This document shows positions 1 to 12,960 of a DNA stretch of 64,000 bases, one piece after another. Both the position numbers and the translations under genes were made by a program. Location of the stretch: positions 21,448,918 through 21,512,917 of the forward strand of contig OZ038322.1 in assembly GCA_964035795.1 (NCBI GenBank), given 5' to 3'. Position 1 is the first letter of the stretch. Every line of letters starts with the position of its first letter. The notes under the pieces are model-generated. The model worked only from the letters and a program-made list of their open reading frames with translations, was not told where the DNA came from and searched no databases. This stretch comes from Pterobdella sp. o SKG-2022 (taxonomy: Eukaryota; Annelida; Clitellata; Hirudinida; Piscicolidae).

Positions 1-364
1 ATTCTGCTTTTATGTTGTTGCCAAGTCCCACACATTTTATACACCAACCTCCTTTTACACCTGAATTTTTTTTTATCCGAAAAGTTTATTTGCTTTATTA
101 GGATTTTGATGAAACTAATCTTATTATATTAGATAGCAGCTAATTTAATGCGAGAAAAAGCAAAGGTTTTCGACAATCGATTATTTAACTCATCGTAAAT
201 CAACTATAAGAATAAACCTAAAATACCATTTTCCGCTTCACGTGGCTTTTGTTGACTAGAAAAGTGTTTGACAGCAGAGCTTAAATCTTTTCTCAAAAGT
301 ATTAATTTGCAAGTTATCAGAAAGACTTAAATAAACTTAATAATACATTTTATAGTAACGCAAC

Positions 365-1110
365 ATATGTCGTCAAGATCGAAGTTGACAGGTGATTTGT
401 TCAAAGTGAGCTTCACCACAGAAATGGGCATTAATAAGATGAGTTTTATGAAAGCAACAAGTTTTTCGAGTATTATTGCCGATATGCTTGAATCCGCTGA
501 TCGAGGTGGTGCTATGACGTGAATCTTTAAAGACAATCTTTGTGAACCTTATACCGTCTGAGTGACAGGAAAGTCATATAGTAAGTGCTGCTTAAACAGA
601 TCAAATCATAGGGATTTGAAGTTAATTGCTTATGAAGGTTTTGGAGCGACGGGTAGAATTCATTAGACAAAAATTAATGATTGATGAAATTCAATGTGAT
701 TTCATGCAAAGCTTGGGTACAACTGACGTCGCATTCATTCTCTCTCAGTTATAGGAAAAACATACGGTTGCTGGTAAGTCCCTCTACTTGGCTTTTGTTG
801 AGTACCGTGATAAGGGATTTAGTGGAGCATTCAGAAGTGGAAAATTTATGAATGGCTTGTGAAAACAATGTAACAAGAAAGGCTGAAGCACGATGAGAGC
901 AGGTGATGAGTATAGCAACTCGTTTGATGTTTGGGTGGATGTCCATCAAACTTCCGTTCTCAGTTCATTGCTTTTTGTTTATGTGCTGGAAGCTCTATCT
1001 TTGGAGTTTCGTACATGTCACCTCTTGGGAGATCTTGTATGCTGATGATCTGATGGTAAGTGCTCAATTCATGGAAAAACTTTTTGAGAAATTGTATAGG
1101 TTGAAGACTC
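365..1110 (+). mobile_element. Decayed LINE reverse transcriptase fragment
   Basis: Stop- and frameshift-riddled remnant of a non-LTR reverse transcriptase. Read across frames it gives, in order, a fingers block (INKMSFMKATSFSSIIADML, about 430-490), VLERRVEFIRQKLMIDEIQ (about 635-690), a block reading SLYLAFVEYRDKG (about 780-820), VHQTSVLSSLLFVYVLEALS (about 940-1000) and the catalytic LYADD box (1035-1049). These follow the usual order of a LINE palm domain of the type common in aquatic invertebrates and fish. It differs from the LINE lying next to it on the opposite strand. No intact reading frame remains, so it is a fossil. Clade assignment is not possible by eye. Confidence 0.8.
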
Positions 1111-1330
1111 ATAATGTTTGGTTTTTATATTCAAATGAAAACATAATTATTTAGGTTTGGCTCGAAGAATTGAAATGTTTGGTTTTTGTTTACAGCCATA
1201 AAAGTATCTAATTTCTTAAGATAGTCACTTTTTGTCTTCAACGTTATCTTTTTATCATATCACAAAATAATTTTATTTAGTTTTACATTTCTTTGAAAAT
1301 TAATAGATTCCATCTTTTTGAATCCGATTA

Positions 1331-2964
1331 TGGTGGCAGCAACTCGTCTTCAAGTATTGCCATTGCTTTGCAAACAGTTTCTGGCTTAGAGGTGGCTTTT
1401 CAAACCCGCAGAGGACTTGCACACCTTCGCACAATTGCCACATATATGAAAAGATTCGGGATTCGGGATGGATGGATAAGTGAGAGTATTAAAAACATGG
1501 ACTTTTTCATGCCTTTTCATGCCACCTACACTTTTGCAGATTTTGCCACAGATGTTACAAATATTGCTATACGGCATTAGGTAAATAGGATTCTGACGAG
1601 TAGTGTGCACTGAGCTGACTTTTTCATGCTTGGCCAAAGAAACACGACGTCGATGGGACCTTAAATGACTCAGAAAACCCGCCCTGCTCAAACATGATCA
1701 CCCACAATGACCGCACGTCAGTTTTGTTACATGCTCGGTGATGTTTCCTTTCCTGAGATCGCGTTTAAGTCTAGCGTTTTTCCGTCTGCTTTCCTCAAAA
1801 CGACCGGTTGCTTCAAAACTTACTTTCCTCCAAGTTACCCTGTTTGCGCTTGTGTTTCCCATGAAACGGAGCTTATGCCGCATTTTTTGAAGGTTTGTTT
1901 CAAGAAATCTTTGAATCATTTTTTGAGTTTGTGAGCCAATCTTTTTCCATCGGTAAGTTGCCCATAAAATATTTGCTTTGGAATCCGTTCGTTGGGCAAT
2001 CTTACTAAGTGTCCGCTCCACCTGAGCTGTTGCTTGGAGATTAGGACTTCGATGCTACCGATATTTGCCATCTCAAGTATTTCTGTTTCGCTGATGTGCA
2101 TCTGCCATTTTATACCCAGAATCTTACGCAGACACTGTTGGTAAAAACGCTCAAGTTGTTTCAGGTGCCTGGTATATGTGGTCCAAGTTTCACTAGCATA
2201 AAGAAGGACAGTTAAAACACACGCGTTATAAACTTTAACCTTTGTGCGTATAGATACCATGGCGACTCCAAAGACGCTTGTGCAAGATGCCAAATGCGTA
2301 TCTGGCTTTGCTTATTCTTAAGCTCACCTCATCATCAATGGAGTTACTGCAATTGAGAGTACTTCCAAGATATACAAACTTTGGAACGACTGCCAGCTTT
2401 TGTCCGTAGACATAGATTGATGGCTCGACATATGTTTTTCCAGGAGTTGGTTGGTACATCAAAACAGTTTTTCTCAAACTGATAGTCAACCCTAACGCAG
2501 TGCACGCAGCTTCAAAAGAATCCATCAGGTGCTGCATTTCCATCTCAGTGTGAGTCAGCAAAGCACGGTCGTCTGCATAAAGCAATTCACGTATCACGCA
2601 CATCATTGTTTTGGTTCTGGCAGTGAAGCGTTTGATGTTAAAAAGCTTACCAGTGGTTCGATAGTAAATGTAGACACCTTCGCTACTATCCTTGAAAGCT
2701 AATTGAAACACCACAGAAAAATAAAGCGCAAATAGCGTTGGAGCTAGTGTATCTCCTTGCTTGACACCGTTTCCTAAAGTGAAAGGTTCTGCAAGTTTGT
2801 CCCCGATATTCAGCGTAGTTTTCATGTCGTGGTGGAAAAGTTTTAAGATAAAAATCAACTTCTCTGGACAGCCTAACTTTCCAAGAATCACGGTTTACTG
2901 TTTCAAAGGCCTTAGTGAGGTCAAAGAACACTTGAAAAAGATCTCTGCACTGTTCTTGACATTA
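1331..2964 (-). mobile_element. LINE copy B, 5'-truncated, with zinc-finger C terminus
   Basis: Minus-strand LINE sharing its 3' end and most of its body with the longer copy at 38.1-41.7 kb; both end at a TATGGTGGCAGC-type sequence on the plus strand. Reading the minus strand: a palm region (FFDLTKAFETVNR), GNGVKQGDTLAPTLFALYFS, the LLYADD catalytic box near 2575, a thumb/connection region (ILGIKWQMHISETEILEMA), then a C-terminal region with CxxC...H zinc-finger-like repeats (CNICGKICKSVGGMKRHEKVH). Homology with the longer copy stops near 2964, so about half of the element is missing at the 5' side. A deletion of about 14 nt near 2885 relative to the other copy shifts the frame. Inactive. 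Confidence 0.85.
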
Positions 2965-4975
2965 TATATCCATTATAACAGAAAAGTGGCCAGATCTACT
3001 TCATTCACACCTTTTCGCCATTTTATATATTTCTAATCTCTAGTTTTGACCAGCTGAATTATCCTTTTTCTACAAACCAACTTTTCCCAAATTGTTTCCA
3101 TTTCGAATATAAAAACCAAACAAGTTTGAACCTATCATAATAATCTCGCATGAAATGTAAGGTATTGACTTGATGGAGGTGATAGAAGTTGCTCTATTTA
3201 TTTTAAGAGTGCCAAGATAGTGAAAAATCTCAATTTTCCCATATAGAAAAAGAATAAAAAAAAAGTACTATATGAGTTTTCTATTTAAAAGTTTGATTAT
3301 GTTATGCTTTTTCAATTAGTTTCAAGAAAAAGGAGTGTGCTAATAGTATTGGTTTTTTTACATGTTCTTTTTGTATACGAGCACCAATAATGAATTGATA
3401 AGAAAGTACTAGAAAATGTAAAAATGTTTCAAAAAAAAATTCATTTTTTCAATATAATTTTTCAAAATCACCAAAAAAAGTTTGGGTTTTTATTTTTTTT
3501 ATTAAATTTGAAAAACTCATTGATTTTGAAGACTATATTGTGGAGTTAGGTTGGTTTTTTGGTCGTTCTTTTGTTTTTGAGTAACAGTAAAGGAAAAAGA
3601 TTGTAGGCTTTAATTACGGTAAAAAAATATAGCGTTAGCGTTGTTATATTGCCCAAGTTTCAAACTTACGATGTACAATGATAATAATTTTCAACGAAAG
3701 AAATTTTTCAAAGGCATATCAAATCATAATGATGTACATAACCCAGTAACTAGAGTTAAAAACTGATGGTTATTGCTAATTAAACGAAAAATTTGATCGG
3801 GATAGTTAACTGTGAGCTAATACTTTTATATAGTGCTGTTTTCATCACTTCAGCTGGTGCATGTCAGGCTACTGGTGTATTTGATCTAATGTTAACATTT
3901 GCTCTTTGTTAATTCTTTTATTTATTGAATGCTAAATTTTATTGTTTTTTATTTATTTGTTGATACCTACAGTATTGGGTTATAAAATTAAGTATTTCAC
4001 TTCATAATAGCATGAAACGTTTGAGATCAGTGTACCATGGGTACATGTTCAAGTCAAGTTGTTTTATGAAGTCTACTGTTAAAGTGTATTTATTGAATGC
4101 TTAATTCTAGCATGAGCTCATCAACTCAATTTTTGATGCTGCCCAATTTCTTAGGACTTAACAAACACATAATACTAAAAATCTCTTAATTTTTGCTGCT
4201 TTAGTTAATAATTAAAAATATTTCAAAAAAGATTCTAATGAAAATTTATGAAAACAAAACATGTATAGTAACGATATATTATCTATAAAACATTTTGAGA
4301 AACTTCAATACATTTATTTTAACTTAAGCTATAATTTTCGGTAAGTATGGTTTACCATAAGCATGCTAATGTTTTATTATATAAGTTTGTCTGTACTTGC
4401 TAAAATATCTAATATCCAGTTAACAACGATAAGACAGCCTGTAACTATAGGCGCTCAGTTTGATGCAGAACCTCCAATTTAATATTTTAAAAAAGTATTT
4501 AAAATTTATTATTTGCACCGGTCTGAAAATAGTGTCACAAAAAAAGTACTATCCTTTCGGTTTTGCCACTAGCTAAGACACGGCTTTGCACGCATTCAAC
4601 CGCATGTTTTTTTGGTTGCTAAGAGTGTATGATGCTTTTTTGTTTTTAATCTATCTTTTTTTAGGATGTTGTCTTTTATATACTTATAGAATTTTTATAA
4701 ATAGGCGTGTTTTCTATTTTAATATTACGCTAGATTTTCAAAAGGTCTTCAAACGATTTGAAGCATGTTTTTCTTAATTCAAGTACATCCCATTGACCAT
4801 TTTTACACAATTTTATTTATGAATTCTTTATTTTATTTCATTTTTCTACTTGTTAGTATGCCTTTTAGTTAAATTGTATATTTAATAGAAGTATATATAA
4901 TTATTTTCAAAATTAGTTCGAGCTGTGTAAAAATGAATATTCAACATTCGATAAATATTCCATATCAAATAAAAG
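2965..4975. other. AT-rich gap, no gene seen
   Basis: About 2 kb of AT-rich sequence upstream of the first recognisable TIF1 exon. I searched it for Cys/His-rich RING or B-box coding exons and found none. It is either intron of that gene or intergenic. Confidence 0.5.
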
Positions 4976-7900
4976 GAGGCTGCTGGTCCACATCGGGAAA
5001 TATTGAGCAATTTTCTCGAGAAAGTAAAAGAAAAACAAAAGTACATTGAAAATGCCAAGAAGTTGATTGAGAAGAGAAATGATGATATTAGTCAAAAGGA
5101 AGAACTTGTTATCAATGAGGTATTTATGAATTTTTAATCCTATATCGAATATTAATTAAAAGTATTATCGATATAGTGAAGCATTTCTATTAAACATCTG
5201 TTTCAGGTTATTTACTATGATTTTCATTGATGCTACTCAATCTTGCAAATTAATTACAGATGAAAGTGTTCTCTTCAAATTTGATCGCACAAATTCACCA
5301 ACAAAGCATACAACTTGCGGCAGATTTGCAATTGATACAAGAAGCCAAGCGGGCTCAATTGAGCAAGAAAGAATTGGAGATAAGCCAATTGTGTGGCAGT
5401 CTGGAGACCAGTATTGGCTTTTGTGAGCACCTGTTGTCATCAAGCGACGATAAACGTCTTTTATACTTCTTCCACTTGGTCATTTCTCGCCTAAAAACAG
5501 TTTTAATGACACGTTGTGAAGTCCCAAATCCTAACCACGTTATCGATATTCGTTTCAAACCTAATGTGTCTATTTCTTCTTCTCTTGAAAAACTTGGCCA
5601 TTTAATCGTTGATGGGGAATCGTTTCAAAAAACTGACAGTTCAAACCCACTACAGCAACAGCATTCCCAGAAGAACAAATCTTCCCTATACAATCTCATG
5701 AGTTCGTTTCAGTCTTCTAAAAAATGTTTCAATTAGTTTTTATTTGGTTTTTTTTCAATTTTTGTTTAATTTTTTTTAGTCAAAAGGTTAAAGTAATTTA
5801 ATGCTTTCAAATATGATGCTAATTTTAATTTCACTCATCTGTGATATAAAAAGATAGATTTTCCTTCTTCGTCAAAAATTAAGGGTTTTAAAGATACGTT
5901 TATAACAATAATGAGACTAAAATTTTCGATAAGTTTGATCTTATAATTCATAAGTCTAATGAATTATAATAACATCGAAAATTTTAGTCTCTTTAATGTA
6001 ATAAACTTATCTTTAAAATCCTCAATTTCTTAAGGATAAAAACAAAAATATAAAAATACAATATACTTACGATGTCTCAAAAAAATGTTAGATCTTTTTC
6101 GAAAACTTTTGTTATGATTGTACTGTAACCTCCAGATCAGCCATTGCCCACCAATCAATCACATCTAAACTCCATCATGAGTATGCTACCTGATGGCAAA
6201 TTTTCACACTGGCTTAAGAGGCAATCTGATCAAAGAAGGACGACAAATATTCAGCAACAACAACAACATATACAAATACAACAGCAGCAACAACAAATTC
6301 AACACCAGCAACAAATACAACAACAACAACAACAATTACATCTTCAGCAGTTGCAGCAACAACAGCAGATGCAAAAAATGATATCATTACTTCCCCCTGA
6401 AGAAGCGGTGGCACATCTTCCCAATCAATCAGGTACTATCACCAGTTCTAACAGCCAAAAAAGAAGAACTTACTTCCAACCTCATTCTCACCTACCTCAT
6501 CTTCCCCAACATCCACCTTCCCACCTTGCCCATATTTCACAACATTCTCCTCACCAACAGTTGCAGCAATTACATATGGTGAGATCTATTATATCAATTG
6601 TATCTTAGCATTGTTGTTCATTTTGTGTTTCAAACTTTCAGCAACAGAAACAACAACAACAACAACAGCAGCAGATGCAACAGCAATTAATTATGCAACA
6701 ACAGTATCCAGGAAATTTTCAAGTTCCTAACTTCCATTCACCATCCCACATAATTCATCATCATCAACAACAACAACAGCAACATCTCATAAATTTAAAC
6801 TTACTCCAACATGAAAGAGCTAAAAAGCAACACAAGCAACAACAACACAAACCCATTGTCATTGAACCTACAAACGTTGAAATGAATGCTTCCCCTAATT
6901 CTTTTCATGGTTTCTTATTTCTAATGAATAAAAAATTGGCCATTAATCAGAAATTTAAATTTTCGATCAATAATATTTTAGATTGAGTCAAACATTTTTT
7001 GTAAAACTTAAATAGTTGTGTGGTTTTTGCTGAAGTTTTTCGATAATTTTCAACAGAATTAGTCAAGTGTACAGAAGATCCTAACCAAAATGTTAAAAAA
7101 GAAATTCATTTTTCAGTAAGTGTTCAATCTATACAATAAAAATTCAACACGTTTTAAATTTATAAAACTTTTCCAAGTTAAATAGAATACTCAACATAAT
7201 AACAATAATAAACATCAGAACCACAGTGTAGGAGGTCGTAGAAGCAGCAGCGGTAAAAGTGCGGTGAGTAGGTCACCCACTCCTCGTATTGAATCCACAA
7301 CATCTGTTGACCTACATAACAATGATGCATCTTCATACGACTGCCTCCTCGACACTTTTGAAGACTTTATAGCGTCAACTGAAAACAATCATATGTTTGA
7401 TGATGCTGATAAGTCCTTTTTAAGAAGCAGTGATCGATTGAAGAAGAGAAAACGCCATGGGAATGATCTTGATTCGCAGTTTGAGTTAGATTATGCCAAG
7501 AAAAATCCATCTCCACAATTAGGTTTTTCCTTGTAATCATATTTATTACTTAAATGGTTATGTAATCTCTAAAGTAAATTGTATATTATCAATACCTTTT
7601 CTTAACTTATAATATCCCTTTATTTAAGAATATTCTAATTTTTTTGTAAACAGTTAGATTAACTTAGATTTTAGCGACTAAGAGTATCACTTATTTAATT
7701 TAGATTTGATTGAATGCTCTAGTTGTGTTATATCATCATAATCGATTATTAAACTAATCATTATACATTAGGGAATTTGCTACATCTTATATTTGTGAAT
7801 ACGTTGACTGATTAAGATCTTGTCGACTTTCATTAACAAAACCTTATTTGTTTTCTTTAGAAAGATATCAACGTTATGGATTCTTAAAACTTTGCTTAAA

Positions 7901-10900
7901 TGTATAGATTGATTTCACAATGGTTGCTTATCTAGGAAACTTGATCGTTATCTGTTTGATAACTTACGTACAACAATGCTTAAGTCAACGTTTATTCAGC
8001 ACTATAATGTTTGACTGGCATCATCGTCATTTCATGTGCGTTTCAATGCTAGCAGGAGTTGAACTACATCACTCAGATTGAACGATTATTTATGCAAACG
8101 TACATCACATCATAAAACGACATCCACAATAGTTTCAGCTTGTGCATCTCAAATAATATTGTATGTTACGCTTGTAAATCAGCAATACCCCTGTAAATCT
8201 TCGTATTTTTTAAAACTTCATCGACTTTAGTTTGTGTTTTTGTTATGATGATTTAAATGAATGTTTTGACAAATTTTTAATTGTATAGCAAGCTATTCGT
8301 GGGAGCATTTATAGTTTATAGATTTTTCACTTAGCTAGTCTTAATTTATTACTCGCAAAGTAACATGTTTTGGAAGGTTTATCTCTACACCTTGTGTCGT
8401 ATTTATTATTGATTCGTGTTTTATTACTTTTATTGTTATCAACTTTGTATCATATTCTTCTGAAGTTTCAGTCACAGTATATTAAACTGACTGAAAATCA
8501 TTATTATCACTATATCAATGGTGCTTTTATCAAATTTTTATATCATATGTTAGCTTCTTTCTATACTTTGATTGCACTCATTGAATCAAATATTCATTTG
8601 CATAATCATTTGTTGAAGTTTATGACGGCTTTCCCGCGTCAGGCAAGCTTTCTTTAGACCCTAGTGAAGATTACTGTGCCGTCTGCAACAATGGAGGTAG
8701 CTGGTGTCTTTGGGTGTTATGCGTATGTATGTATGTCTATTTATGTATATGGCTTATCTTCATATTTGTTCAAGAATCTGGAAAATCAATCTCTTGTCAA
8801 TCTCATCATTATATTATTGGTTAATCACAAATGCTTCCCACTTAAAGCTCTTTGCGAGGCACTTTATGTGACTTTTTAAAACTTTTTTACCACTTTTTCA
8901 GAGACAAAATGACTTCCAAAAAAATAAATGTGTTCAAATTTCTAACTTTCTCAAAATAAATTCAAATTGCGAATCCTTATAAGTGGGAATGCATTGTAAT
9001 CTATTATTTGGGACTGTAGCTATGGTTATAATATGTGGGAATATATTAATTTACATATAAATTAACGTATTAAATTCTCATAAATTTTAGCATTGAATAA
9101 TATTAATTTAAGAGAGAGTTCGTAAATATAGTTTAAATAACTGATCCTCGAAACCGCCGTTAGATTACGGAACAATAGCGAAAATGAATGACAAATCAAT
9201 AAAGGCTACGACTGAGATTACTTTTAAATAACGTATTGAATCATATGCAAACTTATGAGAATAAAAAAAATATCGAATTCGCTATTAAGCTTGTATGCGT
9301 GATTAGAATTTCATGCCTCATAGTAGCATGGCGCAAGATCTCGAATATTTTTTAGTTTCAGTTATGATAACGATGTTCTAATGGCAATTATATATTTCTA
9401 ACATGAGCAACGTTGTTATGCAAAAAAATGCACATCGAGTGATAAAAAATATGATGGTTTTTAAAAATACGAACACTGGTTGTTTGCATTTTTGAAAATT
9501 GAAATGTTGCTTTATCTAAACAAACGCTTTTTTAAAATAATTTGACACCCGAAAGAAAACTTGTTTGACCAACAAAATATTACACAATTAGAAGAAAGGG
9601 TTTAATTTGAGTTTTCATAATTGCATGATAAACAAACTATTTAGAAAAAACTTTTACCAAGCTTTTCGTAAGATTACCTAAGATTATTAAATGTATAATG
9701 AAAATTAATCGGTATCTATAATTTAGAGCAATCTAACGACAGACCTTGAAAAAGTCGTTTAAAAAAACATTTTCATTGAATTGCGTTCTCAAAACATATT
9801 TTAGCTATGAATTTTACCTTCACTACTGACTTCTTAGAATCATTTGCTTATTTGAAACACTCACTATCTGCTTCTCAATATTCCACACCGTGGAAATGCC
9901 CTTTTGGTATGTTTCACAAGTGGTTGGATCCAACATTGAATGTAGAATAATATTTAACGTTCCTTTTTATTCTATCAGAATTAATAATTTAAGATTTTAT
10001 AAATAGTTTGAAACCAACAAATCACTAAAAATTTTTGAAATTTTGACGTAAATCTAGCCCGGATCGTTGAGAGTGAGATTAATGCTTTTAACGAGCTTTT
10101 AAAAGGCCAAATTTTTTTTATATTGTTAAGAAGTTATAAGTTCATCAAATTTACGATAATGTATATTGTCATTAATTTTTAATGTCTAACTTGAAGGAGA
10201 ACTTTTATGCTGTGATGGATGTCCCAAAGTGTTTCATATGCAATGCCACGTTTCTCAGTTGTCTTCAGCCCCAAGGTTTGGCCTTTTTTCATCAGTGAAT
10301 TTTATAGAAATTATCTGATTTTAATAACTATGGTGTGGTAAATATAAGTGTCTTCATTAATTATATTATTTCAACAGTGATAAATGGTTTTGTGGCTTAT
10401 GTACTTCTGATGAGGACCTCAAACTTAGCGCTGATGAAAATACTATGGAAGACAACAATTCCAGACATCATATATTCGGTTTGAGTTCCGAGGAAGAGAA
10501 GGTTACAAATAATAATAGTTTTTTTGTTTTTTTTTCAATTGTTTTCGCCTCTATGATACCTGGGGTGGTATAATTTTTTCTTATTTTTTGCTTGATTGCT
10601 ATTTAACTCTTGTTTTATTGAGGGTTTGTGTCAAGAAGGTCATCCGGATTTATTGAACCATGTCAACTTCAATTATACAGCCTCAGTCTTATAGGGGAAA
10701 ACCAGTTATAAAACTTTTGTCATTGCTTTCACAAATATGGCTTATTTAGAAAAGCTGGCCTACAAAAATTTAAATTTGCTTTTTGTCGATTTTAAATCTA
10801 TTTTCTTTTGAGAATTATTTAGGTATGTTTATGTAAAATTGTATTAAAAATATTTAATACAAGAATTGTTTAACACTAAAGTTCTATTGAAAAAGTACGA

Positions 10901-12670
10901 AACTTTCTTAAAAATGTAACTTTTTAAGCTCACTTGAAATTTTAGTTATTACAATAAATTACATTGGCTTGAAAAAATCAATATATTTTTATTTATATTT
11001 ATTGCGTGAGAAAACTTGTGAAGAATGTTTGAAGTTAATTTATGTCAATCATCAATCTAGTATGAAGTTTTGGTTACTTTGAAATGTTTATTTTAAGATT
11101 ATTTTGTGTGATGTTAAATATCGATTGACTTAAATCTGAATGAATAACAAAAGTAATTTATTGTTCAAATTACAAAGATTTTGATAAATACGATTTACAT
11201 TTTCTAGTACTAAAAGTATGAGAAAATGTAAATTATACTTATTAAAGCCTTCGTAGATTTGATCAATAAACCCTTGTGTTTGCACGGAACTGATTAATCA
11301 TCGTTTTGTTTAACTGGACAGGTTTGCAAACGGCTGTTGTTGGAGCTGTACTGTGACTTTTCAAGTACTCCTTTCCAAACACCCATTAGCAAAAATGTAA
11401 GTTTTTATTTTTCGATTTTTTTTGATAAAAACGCTAAAATGTGTCATATTATTGAAAAAATTTTTCACAATTTGATAAAATCGGTTGACTTCCGCAACAT
11501 TGTTTATGCACTTCTATGTTGCTCACATTAATAGAGATTTTTTAGACTCGATTCGATACGTGTCGATTCGACATTTAGCACTTGTCTCAGCGTGTGTTAA
11601 AAAGTCAATTTTTAATAAAAATTTATGATAGAATGAATGGTATCATTAGAAATTGAATTTTGATCAATATGGTATTTTAAGGTTTCGAATTTGGGAAAAT
11701 CAAATTTCAATCTAAAAATACACTACTTTGATTTTTGGAAATTGACTATACACACAGATGTACAAGTATCACAAATTGATCGCCCACCCGATAGACATGA
11801 GTCAAATCAGATCGAAACTCGGTCGTCACCACTTTGATCATTATAAATCACCTTCTCTATTTGTTCAAGACGTTTTACTTCTATTTGCCAACTGCGCTGC
11901 TTTCAATTCCGTCAGTGTTACTTTCTACTTTTTTATCTTTTAGTGACGAAAGATGATTAAATGAATTTTGAATTAAACGATAACCTTATCATTATATGAA
12001 GGCTGAGTCCGAAGTGGTCAAAGCAGGTGAAGGGCTTAAAAGCAAGTTTATGCAACGCTGTGGAGTTCTCATACCTCAACTCGACCTCCAAGAACTCATT
12101 AAAACTTCCTCACTTCTCAACAATATCACAAAACCAAATGTTCCAAAACCCACTAACGATACTTCCCAGGAGAATTGTGTCAACAGCACCGCAAAAAGTA
12201 ACAATTGTACAAATAATGAAAATGCTAAAGATAAAGATAGACCCCTTAACGGCAATATGAATATCGATGAAGAGAGTACCGATGACAATTTTGTTATTGA
12301 TTTTGAAAAATCAATAAATCAAGAAAAAGACAAAGAAGGGTCTGGTGATGAGACTGAAGAACATGAGATTGATAATACTGATGGGATAGTGAACATGGAT
12401 AATAAAACTGAAGATAAGTCTAAGGAACCTAACGATAACACTGATTCACATAAAACTCAAAATGGGGAAGAAAAAGTTTTAAAAAAATTTTGTATAAAAA
12501 GCTTTGAATGGCCAACTAATAAATTTGATGAAGACAGAGAGACTTATATTTCAACCAAATCAGATAGTGATGCAGTAAATCTAAAAAGAAAGTTTAAATC
12601 AAGGAAGAGTAGGAGTCAATGTAGTGAAGAGAGAGATAGTGATGGCAAAGATGGAGCTGCTTCACTCTGA
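4976..12670 (+). CDS. TIF1: TIF1-family (TRIM24/TRIM33/bonus-like) PHD-bromodomain co-regulator
   Basis: Nuclear chromatin reader and transcriptional co-regulator. Exons with agreeing phases: 4976-5119, 5260-about 5700, 6136-6578, 6642-6909, 7057-7115, 7186-7522, 8658-8696, 10197-10275, 10378-10501, 11322-11396, 11758-11910, 12002-12670 (stop). Domains in order: TRIM coiled coil ([20 protein letters not shown] onward; the SKRL-like block reads [19 protein letters not shown]), a Gln/His-rich linker, a C4HC3 PHD finger (CAVC, CC-x2-C, FHMQCH, WFCGLC) and a TIF1-type bromodomain ([24 protein letters not shown], acetyl-lysine Asn in NCAAFNS), then an acidic tail. PHD followed by bromodomain plus this coiled coil is diagnostic of TIF1. 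RING and B-boxes, expected N-terminal, are not in the window. The first listed acceptor is weak and the donor of exon 2 is unresolved (5639, 5702 or 5726 would keep phase). AATAAA lies at 12783. Confidence 0.9.
5876..6030. repeat. Intronic near-palindromic hairpin
   Basis: Left arm 5876-5930 and right arm 5974-6030 are inverted copies. The inner 19 nt (GACTAAAATTTTCGAT and flank) match perfectly, with scattered mismatches outward. The centre continues as TTATAATTCAT / ATGAATTATAA with a loop of about 7 nt. It fills much of the intron between 5.7 and 6.14 kb of the TIF1 gene. Probably a MITE or other foldback element. Confidence 0.85.
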
Positions 12671-12960
12671 AGTGCCCAAATGAATGACTTATTTATAGAC
12701 TCGTTGTGACATTTCAAAATCTATATACAAATTTGTGTTTAATCTAATGTTTTAGTTTACAAAAAAAAAAGCAATTTTTGTTAATAAAATTAACCAAAAA
12801 CAAATTTTATTTGAAAGTCAAACATAAATAATTATAAGTAGATGCAAACCTTATTATAACTAAACACCAAACTCTTTTTATCACGTTGTTTAAGGACTAT
12901 TTAATCATAATGAACATGACCCTACAAACAAGAAAGGCATACAAAGAACTGTCTTGTAGT

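Noticed and set aside
6193..6414. Second-frame and opposite-strand frames over the Gln-rich region
   Set aside because: Shadows of the CAA/CAG-rich TIF1 exon, whose frame is fixed by its neighbours.
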